From the NCBI RefSeq assembly GCF_020880815.1, contig NZ_JAJITD010000003.1, forward strand, positions 310,001 through 374,000: DNA of 64,000 nt. The letters are read 5' to 3'. The translations under genes and the position numbers were made by a program. The number at the start of each line of letters is the position of its first letter. Position 1 is the first letter of the stretch. Source of the DNA: Paraburkholderia sejongensis (GTDB taxonomy: Bacteria > Pseudomonadota > Gammaproteobacteria > Burkholderiales > Burkholderiaceae). Below are positions 53,790 through 62,354 of this stretch, in pieces. The notes beneath the pieces were generated by a model. That model searched no databases. It was given only the letters and a program-made list of their open reading frames with translations, and was not told the origin of the DNA.

Positions 53790-55154
53790 ATGACTAACCA
53801 TATCAAACGATTGAACACCCGCGCTCCCGGCAAGCTGTTGCGCGCGCTCGCCGCAAGCGTCGCGCTCGCCGGCTTCGCGATCTCGCCCGCGCATGGCGGC
53901 CAAGCCGAATACTTTCCGTTGCAGAGCTACCGGGTCGGCCCGTACGCGGCCGGCGGCAGCGGATTTTTCGGCGGCTTCATCGACTACATGCAGTTGATCA
54001 ATGCGCGCGACGGCGGCGTCAACGGCGTCAAGCTGGTGTGGAAGGAGTGCGAGACCGAGTACGTGGTCGAGAAGGGAGTCGAGTGCTACGAGCGTCTGAA
54101 GAACAGCGGCCCGGACGGCGCGCCGACCGCCGCGACCAATCCCTTGTCGGTCGGCATCGCGTACGCGACACTCGACCGTTCGAGCGTCGACAAACTGCCG
54201 CTGATTACGATCAATCACGGCCGCACCGATTCGACCGACGGCGCGGTATTCCCGTACGTGTTCCCGCTGCAACTGAATCCGTATAGCGAGGTGTCGGCGA
54301 TCGTCAACTACATCGGCCAGCGCTCGGGCGGCCTGCAACAACTGAAGGGCAAGAAGATCGTCGTGCTTTACCACGGCTCGCCTTACGGACGCGAAACGAT
54401 ACCGGTAGTCGATCTGCTCGCGAAACAATACGGTTTCGCGGTCACGCAGATCGAGGTCCCGCATCCGGGCAACGAGCAGGGCTCGCAATGGCTGAAGATC
54501 CGCCAGATCGCCCCCGACTGGGTGATCCTGCGCGGCTGGGGCGTGATGAACCCGGTCGCGCTGAAAAGCGCGCAGAAGGTCGGTTATCCGGCCGATCACA
54601 TCATCGGCAATATCTGGAGCAATTCGGAAGAGGACGTGCGGCCCGCGGGCGACGCGGCGAAAGGCTTCGTGTCGATCACGACCCATCCGTCCGGCACCGA
54701 CTATCCGGTGTTGCAGGCGATCAACCAGTACGTGATCAAGGCGGGCAACGGCAACCTGAAAGATCCGGCGCGCTTCGGCACCGTGTATTACAACCTCGGC
54801 GTGGTGAACGGCATCCTGAATGTCGAAGCGCTGCGCACCGCGCAGAAAAAATTCGGCGACAAGCCGTTGACCGGCGAACAGGTCCGCTGGGGCTTCGAAC
54901 ATCTGAATCTCGACGACGCGCGTCTGAAGCAGCTCGGCGCGCTGGGTCTGGTCCAGCCGCTGAAGCTGTCCTGCGAGGACCACGAAGGCGGCGGAGCGGT
55001 GCGCTTTCAGCAATGGGACGGCCAGCACTGGAAGGTCGTCAGCGATTGGGTCCAGGCCGATCGCACGCTGTTGCGGCCGATCATCGAGAGATCGGCGAAT
55101 GCTTACGCGAAAGAAAAGGGCATCACGCCGCGCGATTGCCGCAAGGAGAGCTAA
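53790..55154 (+). CDS. ABC transporter periplasmic binding protein (LivK-type)
   Basis: The 454-residue precursor has a signal peptide (LRALAASVALAGFAISPAHG). The mature protein has the type-I periplasmic binding fold, with GPYAAGGSGFFGGFIDYMQL, NARDGGVNGVKLVWKECET and KKIVVLYHGSPYGRETIPVV. It is longer than typical LivK (~370 residues) and close to the urea/short-chain amide or aromatic-acid binding group. In this operon it should bind the compound imported for sulfur use; the ligand is not evident from sequence. It carries no lipobox. Confidence 0.87.
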   Translation: MTNHIKRLNTRAPGKLLRALAASVALAGFAISPAHGGQAEYFPLQSYRVGPYAAGGSGFFGGFIDYMQLINARDGGVNGVKLVWKECETEYVVEKGVECYERLKNSGPDGAPTAATNPLSVGIAYATLDRSSVDKLPLITINHGRTDSTDGAVFPYVFPLQLNPYSEVSAIVNYIGQRSGGLQQLKGKKIVVLYHGSPYGRETIPVVDLLAKQYGFAVTQIEVPHPGNEQGSQWLKIRQIAPDWVILRGWGVMNPVALKSAQKVGYPADHIIGNIWSNSEEDVRPAGDAAKGFVSITTHPSGTDYPVLQAINQYVIKAGNGNLKDPARFGTVYYNLGVVNGILNVEALRTAQKKFGDKPLTGEQVRWGFEHLNLDDARLKQLGALGLVQPLKLSCEDHEGGGAVRFQQWDGQHWKVVSDWVQADRTLLRPIIERSANAYAKEKGITPRDCRKES

Positions 55155-55157
55155 CCG

Positions 55158-55928
55158 ATGGCCGCTGCCCGACTGCTCGAAGCGAGTTCGCTCGCGGTGT
55201 CATGGCGGCAGACCAGCGTCGCGTTGCACGACGTGTCGCTGCATGTCGACGCCGGCGAGATCGTTGTGCTGCTCGGTGGCAACGGCGCCGGCAAGACCAC
55301 GACGCTGAAAGCGATTTCGCGGCTGCTGCACGCCGAACGCGGCGAACTGACCGCGGGGCGGATCGCGTTCCGCGGCGTCGACGTGGCGCGCGACGAACCG
55401 TGGCGGGTGGTCGAACGAGGGCTTGCGCAGGTGCTCGAAGGGCGGCGTTGCTTCGCTCACCTGAGCGTCGAGGAGAATCTGCGCCTGGGCGGCTTCGTGC
55501 GGCGCGGCCGGCGCGCGCAGCTCGAGGCGGACCTCGACCGCATCTATGCGATCTTCCCGCGCCTGAAGCTGCGCCGCCGGTTGCAGGCCGGCTACATGTC
55601 GGGCGGCGAGCAGCAGATGCTCGCGATCGGCCGCGCGCTGATGGCCAAGCCGACGCTGGTGCTGCTCGACGAGCCGTCGATGGGCCTCGCGCCGCAAATC
55701 GTCGACGAAATCTTCGAAATCGTCGCGGCACTCAATCGCGACGGCGTCAGCTTCCTGCTGGCCGAGCAGAACGCGGCGGTGGCGCTGCGCTATGCGCACC
55801 GCGGCTACGTGCTCGAGAGCGGCACGGTGGTTACGCGCGGCAGCACCGCGCAATTGCGCGACCTCGACACGTTGCGCGATGCCTATCTGGGGCGGGCCGC
55901 GCAACGCGACGAAGAGCGCGTGAGCTAG
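55158..55928 (+). CDS. Branched-chain-amino-acid-type ABC transporter ATPase (LivF-like)
   Basis: The 256-residue ATPase has Walker A (GGNGAGKTT), signature (YMSGGEQQMLAIGRA), Walker B (LVLLDEPSMGLAP) and LAEQNAAVALRYAHR, all typical of LivF. It completes the five-gene HAAT transporter begun at 50967. It starts 3 nt after the binding-protein stop. A strong hairpin follows at 55982-56001, which likely ends the msuE-sfnG-transporter transcript. Confidence 0.9.
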   Translation: MAAARLLEASSLAVSWRQTSVALHDVSLHVDAGEIVVLLGGNGAGKTTTLKAISRLLHAERGELTAGRIAFRGVDVARDEPWRVVERGLAQVLEGRRCFAHLSVEENLRLGGFVRRGRRAQLEADLDRIYAIFPRLKLRRRLQAGYMSGGEQQMLAIGRALMAKPTLVLLDEPSMGLAPQIVDEIFEIVAALNRDGVSFLLAEQNAAVALRYAHRGYVLESGTVVTRGSTAQLRDLDTLRDAYLGRAAQRDEERVS

Positions 55929-55981
55929 CGCAACGCTCGACGGCCGGCAGCCGCCTGACAAGCCGCTTTGCCGCGCTTTCC

Positions 55982-56001
55982 CCCCGCTGCGGACAGCGGG
56001 G
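55982..56001 (+). terminator. Hairpin after the sulfone/transporter operon
   Basis: CCCCGCTG (55982-55989) and CAGCGGGG (55994-56001) form a perfect 8-bp stem with a CGGA tetraloop, 53 nt after the livF-like stop. No T tract follows, so a rho-linked or processing role is possible. Confidence 0.5.
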
Positions 56002-56161
56002 AACCCCGGGCACGCCGGCGCCTCGGCCCCATGACACACGGCGAAATATCTTTCGCATAGCCAGTCACGAGAACCCTGTCTACAGTGCGCGTATCGGATG
56101 CGCTGCACTGACTACCCGCCGCCGCAGACGATACCTCCCGCCACCACCCTATGGCATCGTC

Positions 56162-57067
56162 ATGGAATCCTTAACAAAACTCGTGCTCGCCTTTACTGGC
56201 GTCGTCGTTGTCGTTTCGCTGATCGAAGCAGTCGTGCTCAGCCGCATGAAGCGTGCGGCCACACCGTTTGCGTGGTACGAGGTGTGGATTTCACTGTTCG
56301 ATCTGGCCGGACGCAGGCTGCTGTCGCTGCTGCCGATCTCCGTTGCGACACCGGTTTTCAGCTTCGTCTACGACCATCGCATTTTTACCGTCGATATCAA
56401 TAGCGCGCTGATGGTGTTCGCACTCTTCATCGGCATGGAGTTCTGCTACTACTGGTATCACCGCGCGTCGCATCGGGTGCGCTTCTTCTGGGCCACGCAC
56501 GCCGTGCATCACTCGCCGAACCAGTTGACGCTTTCAACCGCATATCGTCTGGGCCTGACCGGCAAACTGACCGGATCCACGCTGTTCTTCGCGCCGCTGG
56601 TATGGCTCGGGGTCAAGCCCGAGGTCGTACTGTTCGCGCTGTTCATCAACCTGATGTATCAGGGCTGGTTGCACACCACCTACATTCCCAGGCTCGGCTG
56701 GTTCGAATATGTGTTCAATACGCCTTCTTCGCACCGTGTGCACCACGCGTCGAACGTCAGTTACCTCGACGCGAACTACGGTGGCGTGCTGATCGTCTTC
56801 GACCGGCTGTTCGGCACCTACGTCGAAGAATGCGCGGACGAACCGTGTCGCTACGGTCTCGTGACGCCGACCACGTCGCACAACCCGTTCATCGTCGAAT
56901 TCGAGCATTGGGCCACGCTGATTCGCGATGTCGTCAAGGCAAAGAGTGCGTGGACTGCGATCAATCACGTGATCCAGCCGCCGGGGTGGCTGCCCGACGG
57001 GGGAGGGGAAACGACGGAAGAACTGCGCCGCGGGCGCGAACAGTCCAGTCGAACTTGCCGGGGGTGA
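56162..57067 (+). CDS. Fatty acid hydroxylase/sterol desaturase family membrane protein
   Basis: The 301-residue protein has several membrane helices and the three-part histidine cluster of the family: YYWYHRASHRVRFFWATHAV with HAVHHSPN, GWLHTTYIP, and SSHRVHHASN, which bind a di-iron centre. Such enzymes hydroxylate or desaturate lipids in the membrane. The start at 56162 gives a standard family length. The C-terminal ~40 residues are polar and unconserved. It is downstream of, but probably separate from, the sulfone operon. The lipid substrate is unknown. Confidence 0.88.
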   Translation: MESLTKLVLAFTGVVVVVSLIEAVVLSRMKRAATPFAWYEVWISLFDLAGRRLLSLLPISVATPVFSFVYDHRIFTVDINSALMVFALFIGMEFCYYWYHRASHRVRFFWATHAVHHSPNQLTLSTAYRLGLTGKLTGSTLFFAPLVWLGVKPEVVLFALFINLMYQGWLHTTYIPRLGWFEYVFNTPSSHRVHHASNVSYLDANYGGVLIVFDRLFGTYVEECADEPCRYGLVTPTTSHNPFIVEFEHWATLIRDVVKAKSAWTAINHVIQPPGWLPDGGGETTEELRRGREQSSRTCRG

Positions 57068-57439
57068 GTTGCGGTCCGGGAAGGGCGGTCCTGCTTCTGT
57101 GCGTCGGCGCCACATTGATGTCAGACAACAATGGCTACAAAGCGATTTCAGCAGGATTTTCCCGTCTATCACATACGACGACATATAACACGGAGACTCC
57201 TCGGCAGAGTGAACGCGAAGAGGGTGGCGGAGCTCTCATGGGCTTTATACGGAAAACGACCGGACATCGGGTTTTTCTGATCACGCCTTACACCATCTTT
57301 TTTATATGATGTCCTATATCTTCATCGAAGAAGTTGCCCGCATCAGTTGCCTTACCTTTCCCCAAATCACGGCCCCCGCGAGCCGACCCGCGCCCCCGTG
57401 ATCGCTTACAGCCGTCGATAAGACCGGCCCGGAGACAAA
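57068..57439. other. Intergenic region before the GH28 gene
   Basis: This 372-nt stretch is more AT-rich than its surroundings, especially around 57160-57190 and 57290-57320. I see no gene, RNA or repeat in it. It presumably carries the promoter of the GH28 gene; no reliable promoter boxes could be assigned by eye. Confidence 0.4.
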
Positions 57440-59458
57440 ATGAAAGACACGCAGCAGACACGTTCCGAAGTTCCTTCCGCAGCGCGACGTTCGTTCGTCA
57501 AGCTGGCGAGCGTCTCGGCGGGCGCGCCGCTGTTCGGCGGTCTTGGTGCGCTGAGCGTCCTCGGTGGATGCGGCGGCGGAGTCGATTCGAGCGCGAGCGG
57601 GGCGGCCAGCCCCACGCCGCCGGTCGCCCAGGATCCGATCTGGGGTCCCGCAGGCTCGGCGACGCAGATCATCAACGCACTGCAGAAAATATCGACGTCG
57701 ATGTTCCCGAGCCGTCAATTTCCGGTCACCGACTACGGCGCGAAACCGTGTGCGGTCGTCGCGGCGACCAACCCGTATACGGACGCATCGAAGTCACCGC
57801 TCTCGACCGGCGCCGACCAGACCCACGCGCCCGGCTCGTTCGACTGCCAGCCCGCGTTCCTCGCGGCGATCAAGGCCTGCAACGCGGCGGGGGGCGGCAC
57901 CGTGGTCGTGCCGGCCGGCACCTGGTATTGCGCGGGCCCGATCGTGCTGCTGTCCAACGTGAATTTCCATCTGAGCGCCAACTGCGAGATTTTCTTCAGC
58001 CCGAATCCGGCCGATTTCGCCAAGGACGGGCCGATCGACTGCGGCGCAAACGGCAAGCTGTACTACAGCCGCTGGCAGGCCAACGATTGCCTGAACTACG
58101 GCACGCCCATCTACGCACGCAATCAAACCAATATCGCACTGACCGGCGAAGGCGACACGTCCGTGCTCAACGGCCAGGCGATGACGCCGTTCGCCGGCAG
58201 CGGCAACACGAGCACGTGCTGGTGGACCTTTAAGGGCAACAGCGGCGCATATGGCTTCGTCAATTCGTCGACGCCGTCGCAGGCTACGGCGAACGCGAGC
58301 AACGTCGATCTGAAAACGGTCGTGCCCGGCATCTCCGACGCGCTTTACGCCGAACTGACCAATCCCGCCACGCCGTGGCAGCAGGACCAGAACTATCTGC
58401 CCGCCCTGTCCGAGTCGGGCGTCCCGATCGAGCGGCGCATCTTCGGCCTTGGCCACTATTTGCGCCCGTGCATGGTGGAGTTTCTCGGCTGCACGAACGT
58501 GCTGATGGATAGCTACCGCACGATCAACACGCCGTTCTGGCAGCATCATCCGACCGATTGCAAGAACGTCGTGATCCGCGCGGTGACCGTCGACAGCATC
58601 GGCCCGAACAACGACGGCTTCGATCCCGACGCGTGCGACATGGTGTTGTGCGACAGCGTCGTCTTCAACACCGGCGACGATTGCATCGCGATCAAGTCGG
58701 GCAAGGATCTGGACACGCAATACGGCCCCGCGCAAAACCACGTGATCCAGAACTGCACGATGAACAGCGGTCACGGCGGCATTACGCTCGGCAGCGAGAT
58801 GGGTGGCGGCGTGCAAATGATCTATGCGCGCAACCTGCAGATGCTCAATAAGTTCTGGGCGACCAATTCGTTGAACATCGCGATCCGCATCAAGACGAAC
58901 ATGAATCGCGGCGGCTTCGTGAAGGACTTCTATGTCGACAACGTCACGTTGCCGAACGGCGTGAGTCTCACGGGCGCGGGCTACGGCAGCAGCATGCTCG
59001 CGGGCAGCCCGATCAACTCGACGGTCCCCGTCGGCGTCGTCACCGCCAGCGCGGCGAATCCGTCGGCGTCGCAAGGCGGCATCATCACGTTCGACTGCGA
59101 CTATCAACCGTCGAAGGACGCGATCCGCACGCGGCCGGCGCTGGTGCAGAACGTCAACATCTCGAACGTCAAGGCGAGCAACGTGACGCTGAACGGTGTG
59201 ACCGGCTCGTGCTTTCAGGCGATCGTCGCGCAAGGTCCGGTCGCGTTCGACTACAACGGCCCCGCACCCGCGCCGGCAATTCCGGCGATCACCGGCGTGA
59301 CGATCACCAATTGCGACTTCGGCACACCGGCCGCCGCGGGGCCGGCGACATCGACCACCCCCGGACCGATCTACGCGTACAACGTGCATGACATCACGCT
59401 CGTGAATACGGTGATTGCGGGGACCACGATGAATAAAACGGTCAGCGATACGCGTTGA
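57440..59458 (+). CDS. Tat-exported GH28 glycosidase (polygalacturonase-like), probable lipoprotein
   Basis: The 672-residue protein starts with a twin-arginine signal (ARRSFVKLAS) and has LSVLGGCGGG, a lipobox-like end, so it is probably a Tat-exported lipoprotein. The mature part begins with the pectate-lyase-like N-terminal motif FPVTDYGAKPC. All four GH28 active-site motifs are present: NNDGFDPD, NTGDDCIAIKSG, GHGGITLGSEMGGGV and IRIKTN. GH28 enzymes hydrolyse alpha-galacturonide links in pectin or rhamnogalacturonan. The large size and inserts near residues 190-320 differ from simple endo-polygalacturonases and suit an exo-acting type. No other pectin genes are nearby. Confidence 0.9.
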   Translation: MKDTQQTRSEVPSAARRSFVKLASVSAGAPLFGGLGALSVLGGCGGGVDSSASGAASPTPPVAQDPIWGPAGSATQIINALQKISTSMFPSRQFPVTDYGAKPCAVVAATNPYTDASKSPLSTGADQTHAPGSFDCQPAFLAAIKACNAAGGGTVVVPAGTWYCAGPIVLLSNVNFHLSANCEIFFSPNPADFAKDGPIDCGANGKLYYSRWQANDCLNYGTPIYARNQTNIALTGEGDTSVLNGQAMTPFAGSGNTSTCWWTFKGNSGAYGFVNSSTPSQATANASNVDLKTVVPGISDALYAELTNPATPWQQDQNYLPALSESGVPIERRIFGLGHYLRPCMVEFLGCTNVLMDSYRTINTPFWQHHPTDCKNVVIRAVTVDSIGPNNDGFDPDACDMVLCDSVVFNTGDDCIAIKSGKDLDTQYGPAQNHVIQNCTMNSGHGGITLGSEMGGGVQMIYARNLQMLNKFWATNSLNIAIRIKTNMNRGGFVKDFYVDNVTLPNGVSLTGAGYGSSMLAGSPINSTVPVGVVTASAANPSASQGGIITFDCDYQPSKDAIRTRPALVQNVNISNVKASNVTLNGVTGSCFQAIVAQGPVAFDYNGPAPAPAIPAITGVTITNCDFGTPAAAGPATSTTPGPIYAYNVHDITLVNTVIAGTTMNKTVSDTR

Positions 59459-59497
59459 TGTTTTTGGCTGGTTTCAGCGATTTGCTGAAGCGGCGAA

Positions 59498-60502
59498 TCA
59501 ATTGACGTCGACGAGGACCCGGCCAGTCAGCTTGCCCGCCAACATCGCTTCGGCTGCCGATTTCACCTCGTCGAGACGAACGGTTTTCTGGGTGATCGTT
59601 TCGAGCACGTCGAGAGGCAGATCGCGGGTCAGCCGCTCCCAGGCCCGGATTCGTTTCTCGATAGGCGCCATGACGGAGTCGACGCCCAGCAGGCGCACGC
59701 CGCGCAGAATGAACGGCATGACCGAGGTGGGAAGATCGGCACCGCCGGCCAGGCCACAAGCCGCGACGATGCCGCCGTAGTTCATCTCGGCCAGAACGCG
59801 GGCGAGGACGCCTGAGCCGACCGTATCGATGGCCGCAGCCCACTTCTGGCCTTCCAGCGGGCGGGCGGCCGTTTTCCACTGCTCACCGTCGACGACGCTG
59901 CTTGCGCCGAGGCCGACGACGTACGCATGCCTGGCGGGATCATCACTGCCGGTGAGGGCGGCCACGGTGTAGCCGAGCCGGCTCAGAATGGCGACCGCGA
60001 CGCTACCGACGCCACCCGCCGCGCCCGTGACGAGCACGACGCCGCTCGATGGCGAAACGCCGGCGGCTTCCAGTGCGTCGACGCACAACATGGCCGTGAA
60101 GCCAGCGGTGCCCACCATCATCGCGTTGCGGGTTGTCAGGCCTTCAGGCAGCGGCACCAGCCAGTCGCCGCGGACGCTCTGAAACTGGCTATATCCGCCC
60201 CACCAGGCTTCGCCGACGCTCCAGCCGGTCAGCACGACGCGTTGTCCTGCAGCGAGTCGCGGATGCGTGGTGTCGACCACCGTTCCAGCGAAGTCGACGC
60301 CGGGAACGAGCGGCCACTGTCGAACGATCTTGCCTTTGCCGGTGACGGCGAGCGCATCCTTGAAATTCAGCGTCGAATAGTCGATTTTCACCAGCGTGTC
60401 TTCGTTGGGAAGATCGCCGAAGCCGAGCGGCTCGACTGCGCAAAGCGTGTTTTTCTGATCGTCCTGTCTGAGGACCATGGCGTTGAACGTTTCGCTGGGC
60501 AT
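59498..60502 (-). CDS. acuI: Acrylyl-CoA reductase AcuI/YhdH family oxidoreductase
   Basis: The 334-residue medium-chain dehydrogenase has ALAVTGKGKIVRQWPLVPGV (the DALA-TGKG...PGID signature of the family), the NADPH loop VTGAAGGVGSVAVAIL and GLAGGADLPTSVMPFILRGV, all typical of AcuI/YhdH. AcuI reduces acryloyl-CoA to propionyl-CoA and protects from acrylate toxicity. A TetR-family gene lies upstream on the same strand, with a strong operator-like palindrome in the gap, so it is probably induced by an electrophile such as acrylate or an aldehyde. It is convergent with the GH28 gene. Confidence 0.9.
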   Translation of the reverse strand: MPSETFNAMVLRQDDQKNTLCAVEPLGFGDLPNEDTLVKIDYSTLNFKDALAVTGKGKIVRQWPLVPGVDFAGTVVDTTHPRLAAGQRVVLTGWSVGEAWWGGYSQFQSVRGDWLVPLPEGLTTRNAMMVGTAGFTAMLCVDALEAAGVSPSSGVVLVTGAAGGVGSVAVAILSRLGYTVAALTGSDDPARHAYVVGLGASSVVDGEQWKTAARPLEGQKWAAAIDTVGSGVLARVLAEMNYGGIVAACGLAGGADLPTSVMPFILRGVRLLGVDSVMAPIEKRIRAWERLTRDLPLDVLETITQKTVRLDEVKSAAEAMLAGKLTGRVLVDVN

Positions 60503-60580
60503 TTCCGCTCCGTCGTCTGTCGATAAGAAAAATAGACCGCGGCTTGCCGGTATCCCCGCATCGGGGTGTTGCGGCGCCGT

Positions 60581-60614
60581 CCATTTAATTGGGGTGACCG
60601 GTCTAATTAAATGG
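60581..60614. promoter_or_regulatory. Nested inverted repeats, candidate TetR operator for acuI
   Basis: Perfect 10-bp arms CCATTTAATT (60581-60590) and AATTAAATGG (60605-60614) flank a 14-nt spacer that contains the 8-bp palindrome GACCGGTC (60596-60603). On the minus strand the core reads TAGACCGGTCA, close to TAGACC/GGTCTA half-sites used by NemR-like TetR proteins. It lies 79 nt upstream of the acuI start. Confidence 0.7.
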
Positions 60615-60689
60615 ATTTATAGCCGCTTCGCGAATGCGCGTCAACAGGAGAAGTGAAATGCGATGCGCCGTTCGCTGGACCGCGGCGCT

Positions 60690-61325
60690 CTAGCGTTGGA
60701 TGCTAGCGAGAAAAATCTTGGCGAACAGGCGCAGCGGCGTGGCGCTGCGCTCGAGTTTCGCGCGCAGAACCGCGCCTTCCCAACCCGTCCACAGGTAGGC
60801 GGCCCATTCGGCGCAGTCAATGGACGCGTCGATTTCACCGGCGGCCTTCGCCTGTTCCAGCACCTTGGCGGTGCGCCGCTGCCAGCCGAGCAGCACGTCG
60901 GTCAACTGCGAGCGAAACGATTCGGGCAATGCGCCCATTTCCTGGCCCAGATTGCCGATGAGGCAACCGCGCCGAAACGCAAACCGCTTCATCCCCCGTT
61001 CGGCATCGACAAAGAAAGCTTCGATCCTGGCGAGGGCCGGCCGCGATTCGTCGAGGAAGAAGCGGTCCAGCTTCTTGACGAAATAGGCGTCGTAACGCGC
61101 AATCAGCTCCGCCCCGAAGACCTCTTTGCTGCCAAAGAAGTTGTAGAACGAGCCCTTGGGCACGCCGATCGACTTGAGAATTTCGTCGATACCGGTGCCC
61201 GAGAAACCCTTTTCGGTGAGGGCCGCGACGCCGGCGTCAAGCAGCGCTTCGCGGGTTCCCCGAAAGTCGCCCGCCTCCTTGGCGGGGCGCCCGCGCTTGC
61301 GCGGTGGTGTGATCGTCTGGTTCAT
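60690..61325 (-). CDS. TetR-family regulator (NemR/AcuR-like)
   Basis: The 211-residue protein has a TetR helix-turn-helix (GIDEILKSIGVPKGSFYNFF, then GSKEVFGAELI) at residues 45-75 and a C-terminal ligand domain with RRGCLIGNLGQEMG, including a conserved Cys that in NemR-like proteins responds to electrophiles. The N-terminus is basic (PRKRGRPAKEAG). It precedes the acuI-type gene in the same direction, with an operator-like palindrome in between, and probably represses it and itself. The ligand is inferred, not shown. Confidence 0.87.
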   Translation of the reverse strand: MNQTITPPRKRGRPAKEAGDFRGTREALLDAGVAALTEKGFSGTGIDEILKSIGVPKGSFYNFFGSKEVFGAELIARYDAYFVKKLDRFFLDESRPALARIEAFFVDAERGMKRFAFRRGCLIGNLGQEMGALPESFRSQLTDVLLGWQRRTAKVLEQAKAAGEIDASIDCAEWAAYLWTGWEGAVLRAKLERSATPLRLFAKIFLASIQR

Positions 61326-61550
61326 CGGCCGAATATTGGACCGAGTGTCTCAGGCAGTCAAGCTGAGCACTTTCCGGAGGACTTCGTTGAAAGGAGAAAT
61401 AGAGCTGTGTGGGTTCGAACAGGTTTGCCGGCAGAGCGTCTTCCGCGAACCATGACCATGCCTCGCACTTATCCGGCTCCATACAATCCATCGTGCTGGA
61501 CAGCGCCGCACGCCATTCTGGCCTTCATGGCAGCAATGACTCGACCGCAT

Positions 61551-62354
61551 CTAACCGACGCTAGTGGATCTCTCTTCAAGACACTCGGCATAGCGACGGA
61601 CAGCCTGCCTGACTTCTTCAACCCCTTGCGATGCGAGAAGCTCGATGAGTTGCGAGCCAACGACGATCAAGTCGGCAGTACCTGCGAGTGCCTGCGCTTG
61701 AGCCGCATCGCGGATGCCAAACCCCGCCGCAACTGGGAGTGTCGTATGGCGACGCACGCGCGTGATCGCCTTGCCGACCTCGGCGGGAACGCAGTGCGTG
61801 ACTCCTGTCGTGCCGACGACAGCCGTGTGATAGACGAACCCGCTCGCCTCGTGCAACACCTGACCAATGCGCAGATCGTCGCTGGTCGGGGCGGTCATGG
61901 CGATAAGGTGAAGGCCGGCGACGCGGGCGCTTTCCCGGTACGGTGCAGCGTGTTCCACCGGCAGGTCGACCAGCAGTAAGGCATCGGCCCCGACACGTGC
62001 AGCGTCGGACATAAACGCATCGACGCCATACTGCATCACCGGGTTCAGGTAACCCATCAGAACCACGGGTGTGGAAACATCCGTTTCACGCAAGGCTGCG
62101 ACGAGGTCGAGCGTACGTGCGACGGTCTGGCCCGCTGCGCGGGCGCGCAGGTGTGCAGCCTGGATGCTCGGGCCGTCGGCCACGGGGTCGCTGAACGGCA
62201 GACCAAGCTCGATGACATCGGCACCCGCTGCGCCGAGACTGCGCAGCAAGGCGAGGCTGGTGGAAAAATCCGGGTCGCCGGCAGTGAAGTAGCAGACGAG
62301 GCCGCTGCGCCGTTGTTCGCGCAGGCGAGAGAGGATGTCGTCGAGCCGGTTCAT
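61551..62354 (-). CDS. trpA: Tryptophan synthase alpha subunit
   Basis: The 267-residue TIM-barrel enzyme has both catalytic residues: Glu in [13 protein letters not shown] and Asp in [23 protein letters not shown] and [11 protein letters not shown] bind the phosphate. It cleaves indole-3-glycerol phosphate to indole and glyceraldehyde 3-phosphate, passing indole to TrpB. Its start overlaps the trpB stop by 4 nt (ATGA). The phosphate-site segment reads VVGTTGVT, as opposed to the more common SxxGVTG, a family variation. Confidence 0.93.
   Translation of the reverse strand: MNRLDDILSRLREQRRSGLVCYFTAGDPDFSTSLALLRSLGAAGADVIELGLPFSDPVADGPSIQAAHLRARAAGQTVARTLDLVAALRETDVSTPVVLMGYLNPVMQYGVDAFMSDAARVGADALLLVDLPVEHAAPYRESARVAGLHLIAMTAPTSDDLRIGQVLHEASGFVYHTAVVGTTGVTHCVPAEVGKAITRVRRHTTLPVAAGFGIRDAAQAQALAGTADLIVVGSQLIELLASQGVEEVRQAVRRYAECLEERSTSVG

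Noticed and set aside
57250..57280. CCG-gacat-CGG followed by GTTTTTC as a terminator
   Set aside because: The stem is only 3-4 bp and too weak.
59473..59489. TTCAGC...GCTGAA stem between GH28 and acuI
   Set aside because: Short 6-bp stem; no T tract follows on either strand in the transcribed direction, so a terminator call is not supported.
61326..61350. Possible second TetR site just upstream of the TetR gene (AGACACTCGGTC)
   Set aside because: The half-sites are imperfect and the spacing does not match the operator at 60581-60614.
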